A stretch of 50,913 nucleotides of DNA. Source: Acidobacteriota bacterium (GTDB lineage Bacteria; Acidobacteriota; Vicinamibacteria; Vicinamibacterales; UBA2999). Of the stretch, positions 50,770 through 50,913 are shown piece by piece (the first letter of the stretch is position 1; every line of letters starts with the position of its first letter). Location of the stretch: the NCBI GenBank assembly GCA_016192845.1, contig JACPTI010000111.1:1-50913 (forward strand). The letters run 5' to 3'. The position numbers were made by a program, and so were the translations under genes. Below the pieces are notes generated by a model that was given only the letters and a program-made list of their open reading frames with translations, did not search any database and was not told the DNA's origin.

Positions 50770-50913
50770 TTAGCGATCGTTGTCGTCACTATGGTTTCGT
50801 GTCTGCCAGGTCTTGACCGGTTTCATCACCTCGGCCGAGATGCGAAGCGTGGCGTAGATCTCGCGGTGCACCGGCTCGGGTGTCGTCGCTTTCCGGATGG
50901 TGAGCACACGCCC
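50770..50913 (-). CDS. C-terminal end of an unknown protein (5' cut by window edge)
   Basis: A minus-strand frame enters from the window edge and ends with TAA at 50772-50770. The visible 47 residues include VLTIRKATTPEPVHREIYATL and KPVKTWQTRNHSDDNDR. The composition is like a normal protein rather than an antisense shadow, but no domain is complete and I do not recognise it. It lies about 93 nt upstream of the decayed secreted-family copy on the same strand. Confidence 0.4.
   Translation of the reverse strand, partial: GRVLTIRKATTPEPVHREIYATLRISAEVMKPVKTWQTRNHSDDNDR

Overview
The window looks like a chromosomal segment of a high-GC acidobacterium, most likely class Vicinamibacteria (subgroup 6). 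The reasons are Oar-like TonB-dependent receptors that begin with a carboxypeptidase-regulatory (Cna-like) domain, a VWFA-related protein of the type described from Acidobacteria, a TonB-family protein with an N-terminal helix-turn-helix, GTG/TTG starts, and many tight ATGA or TGATG overlaps. I saw no rRNA, tRNA, CRISPR array, IS transposase or replication origin. All family assignments come from reading motifs; nothing was searched.

Layout. 1-2866: tail of an unknown gene, then two overlapping paralogous GT4 glycosyltransferases. 2881-5429: a DUF4188 remnant, a secreted VOC protein, an EamA transporter fused to a methyltransferase, and a clipped GIY-YIG-like gene. 5434-9846 (minus): NtrC-type regulator and PDZ/7TM/GAF/PAS histidine kinase. 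10118-13197 (minus): a beta-barrel protein and a secreted protein. 13425-16856: glgC, eno, gpmA. 17414-20675: a mutase large subunit translationally coupled to two Opp/Dpp-type ATPases. 20825-24562 (minus): LolD/MacB-type ATPase, J-domain protein, PilB with zinc ribbons. 24735-33176: degenerate GGDEF protein, inositol phosphate synthase, TonB-family protein, a split gene, VWFA protein, ZIP transporter, BON protein and a lipoprotein. 33257-41104: polA, a membrane protein, a TPR protein, pcnB and the serine pathway pair serA-serC. 41311-50913 (minus): two Oar-like receptors, one frameshifted, interleaved with three complete members and one dead member of a secreted family I cannot name.

The most unusual non-coding signal is a set of at least eleven intergenic elements between 12.0 and 38.8 kb. 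They are made of degenerate 7-nt (sometimes 8-nt) tandem units, usually arranged as an inverted repeat. Each locus uses a different unit but the same architecture. Some run into coding ends (enolase, PcnB, the beta-barrel N-terminus), one abuts the polA start codon, and one splits a gene at 29243-29952 in a way that gain of one 7-nt unit would repair. None is seen in the receptor locus after 41.2 kb, which also looks less GC-rich.

Functional links: glgC/eno/gpmA and serA/serC are central carbon and serine metabolism, with 3-phosphoglycerate as the shared branch point. The TonB-family protein and the receptors belong to outer-membrane uptake. The receptor/secreted-family locus is the best candidate for an undescribed system.
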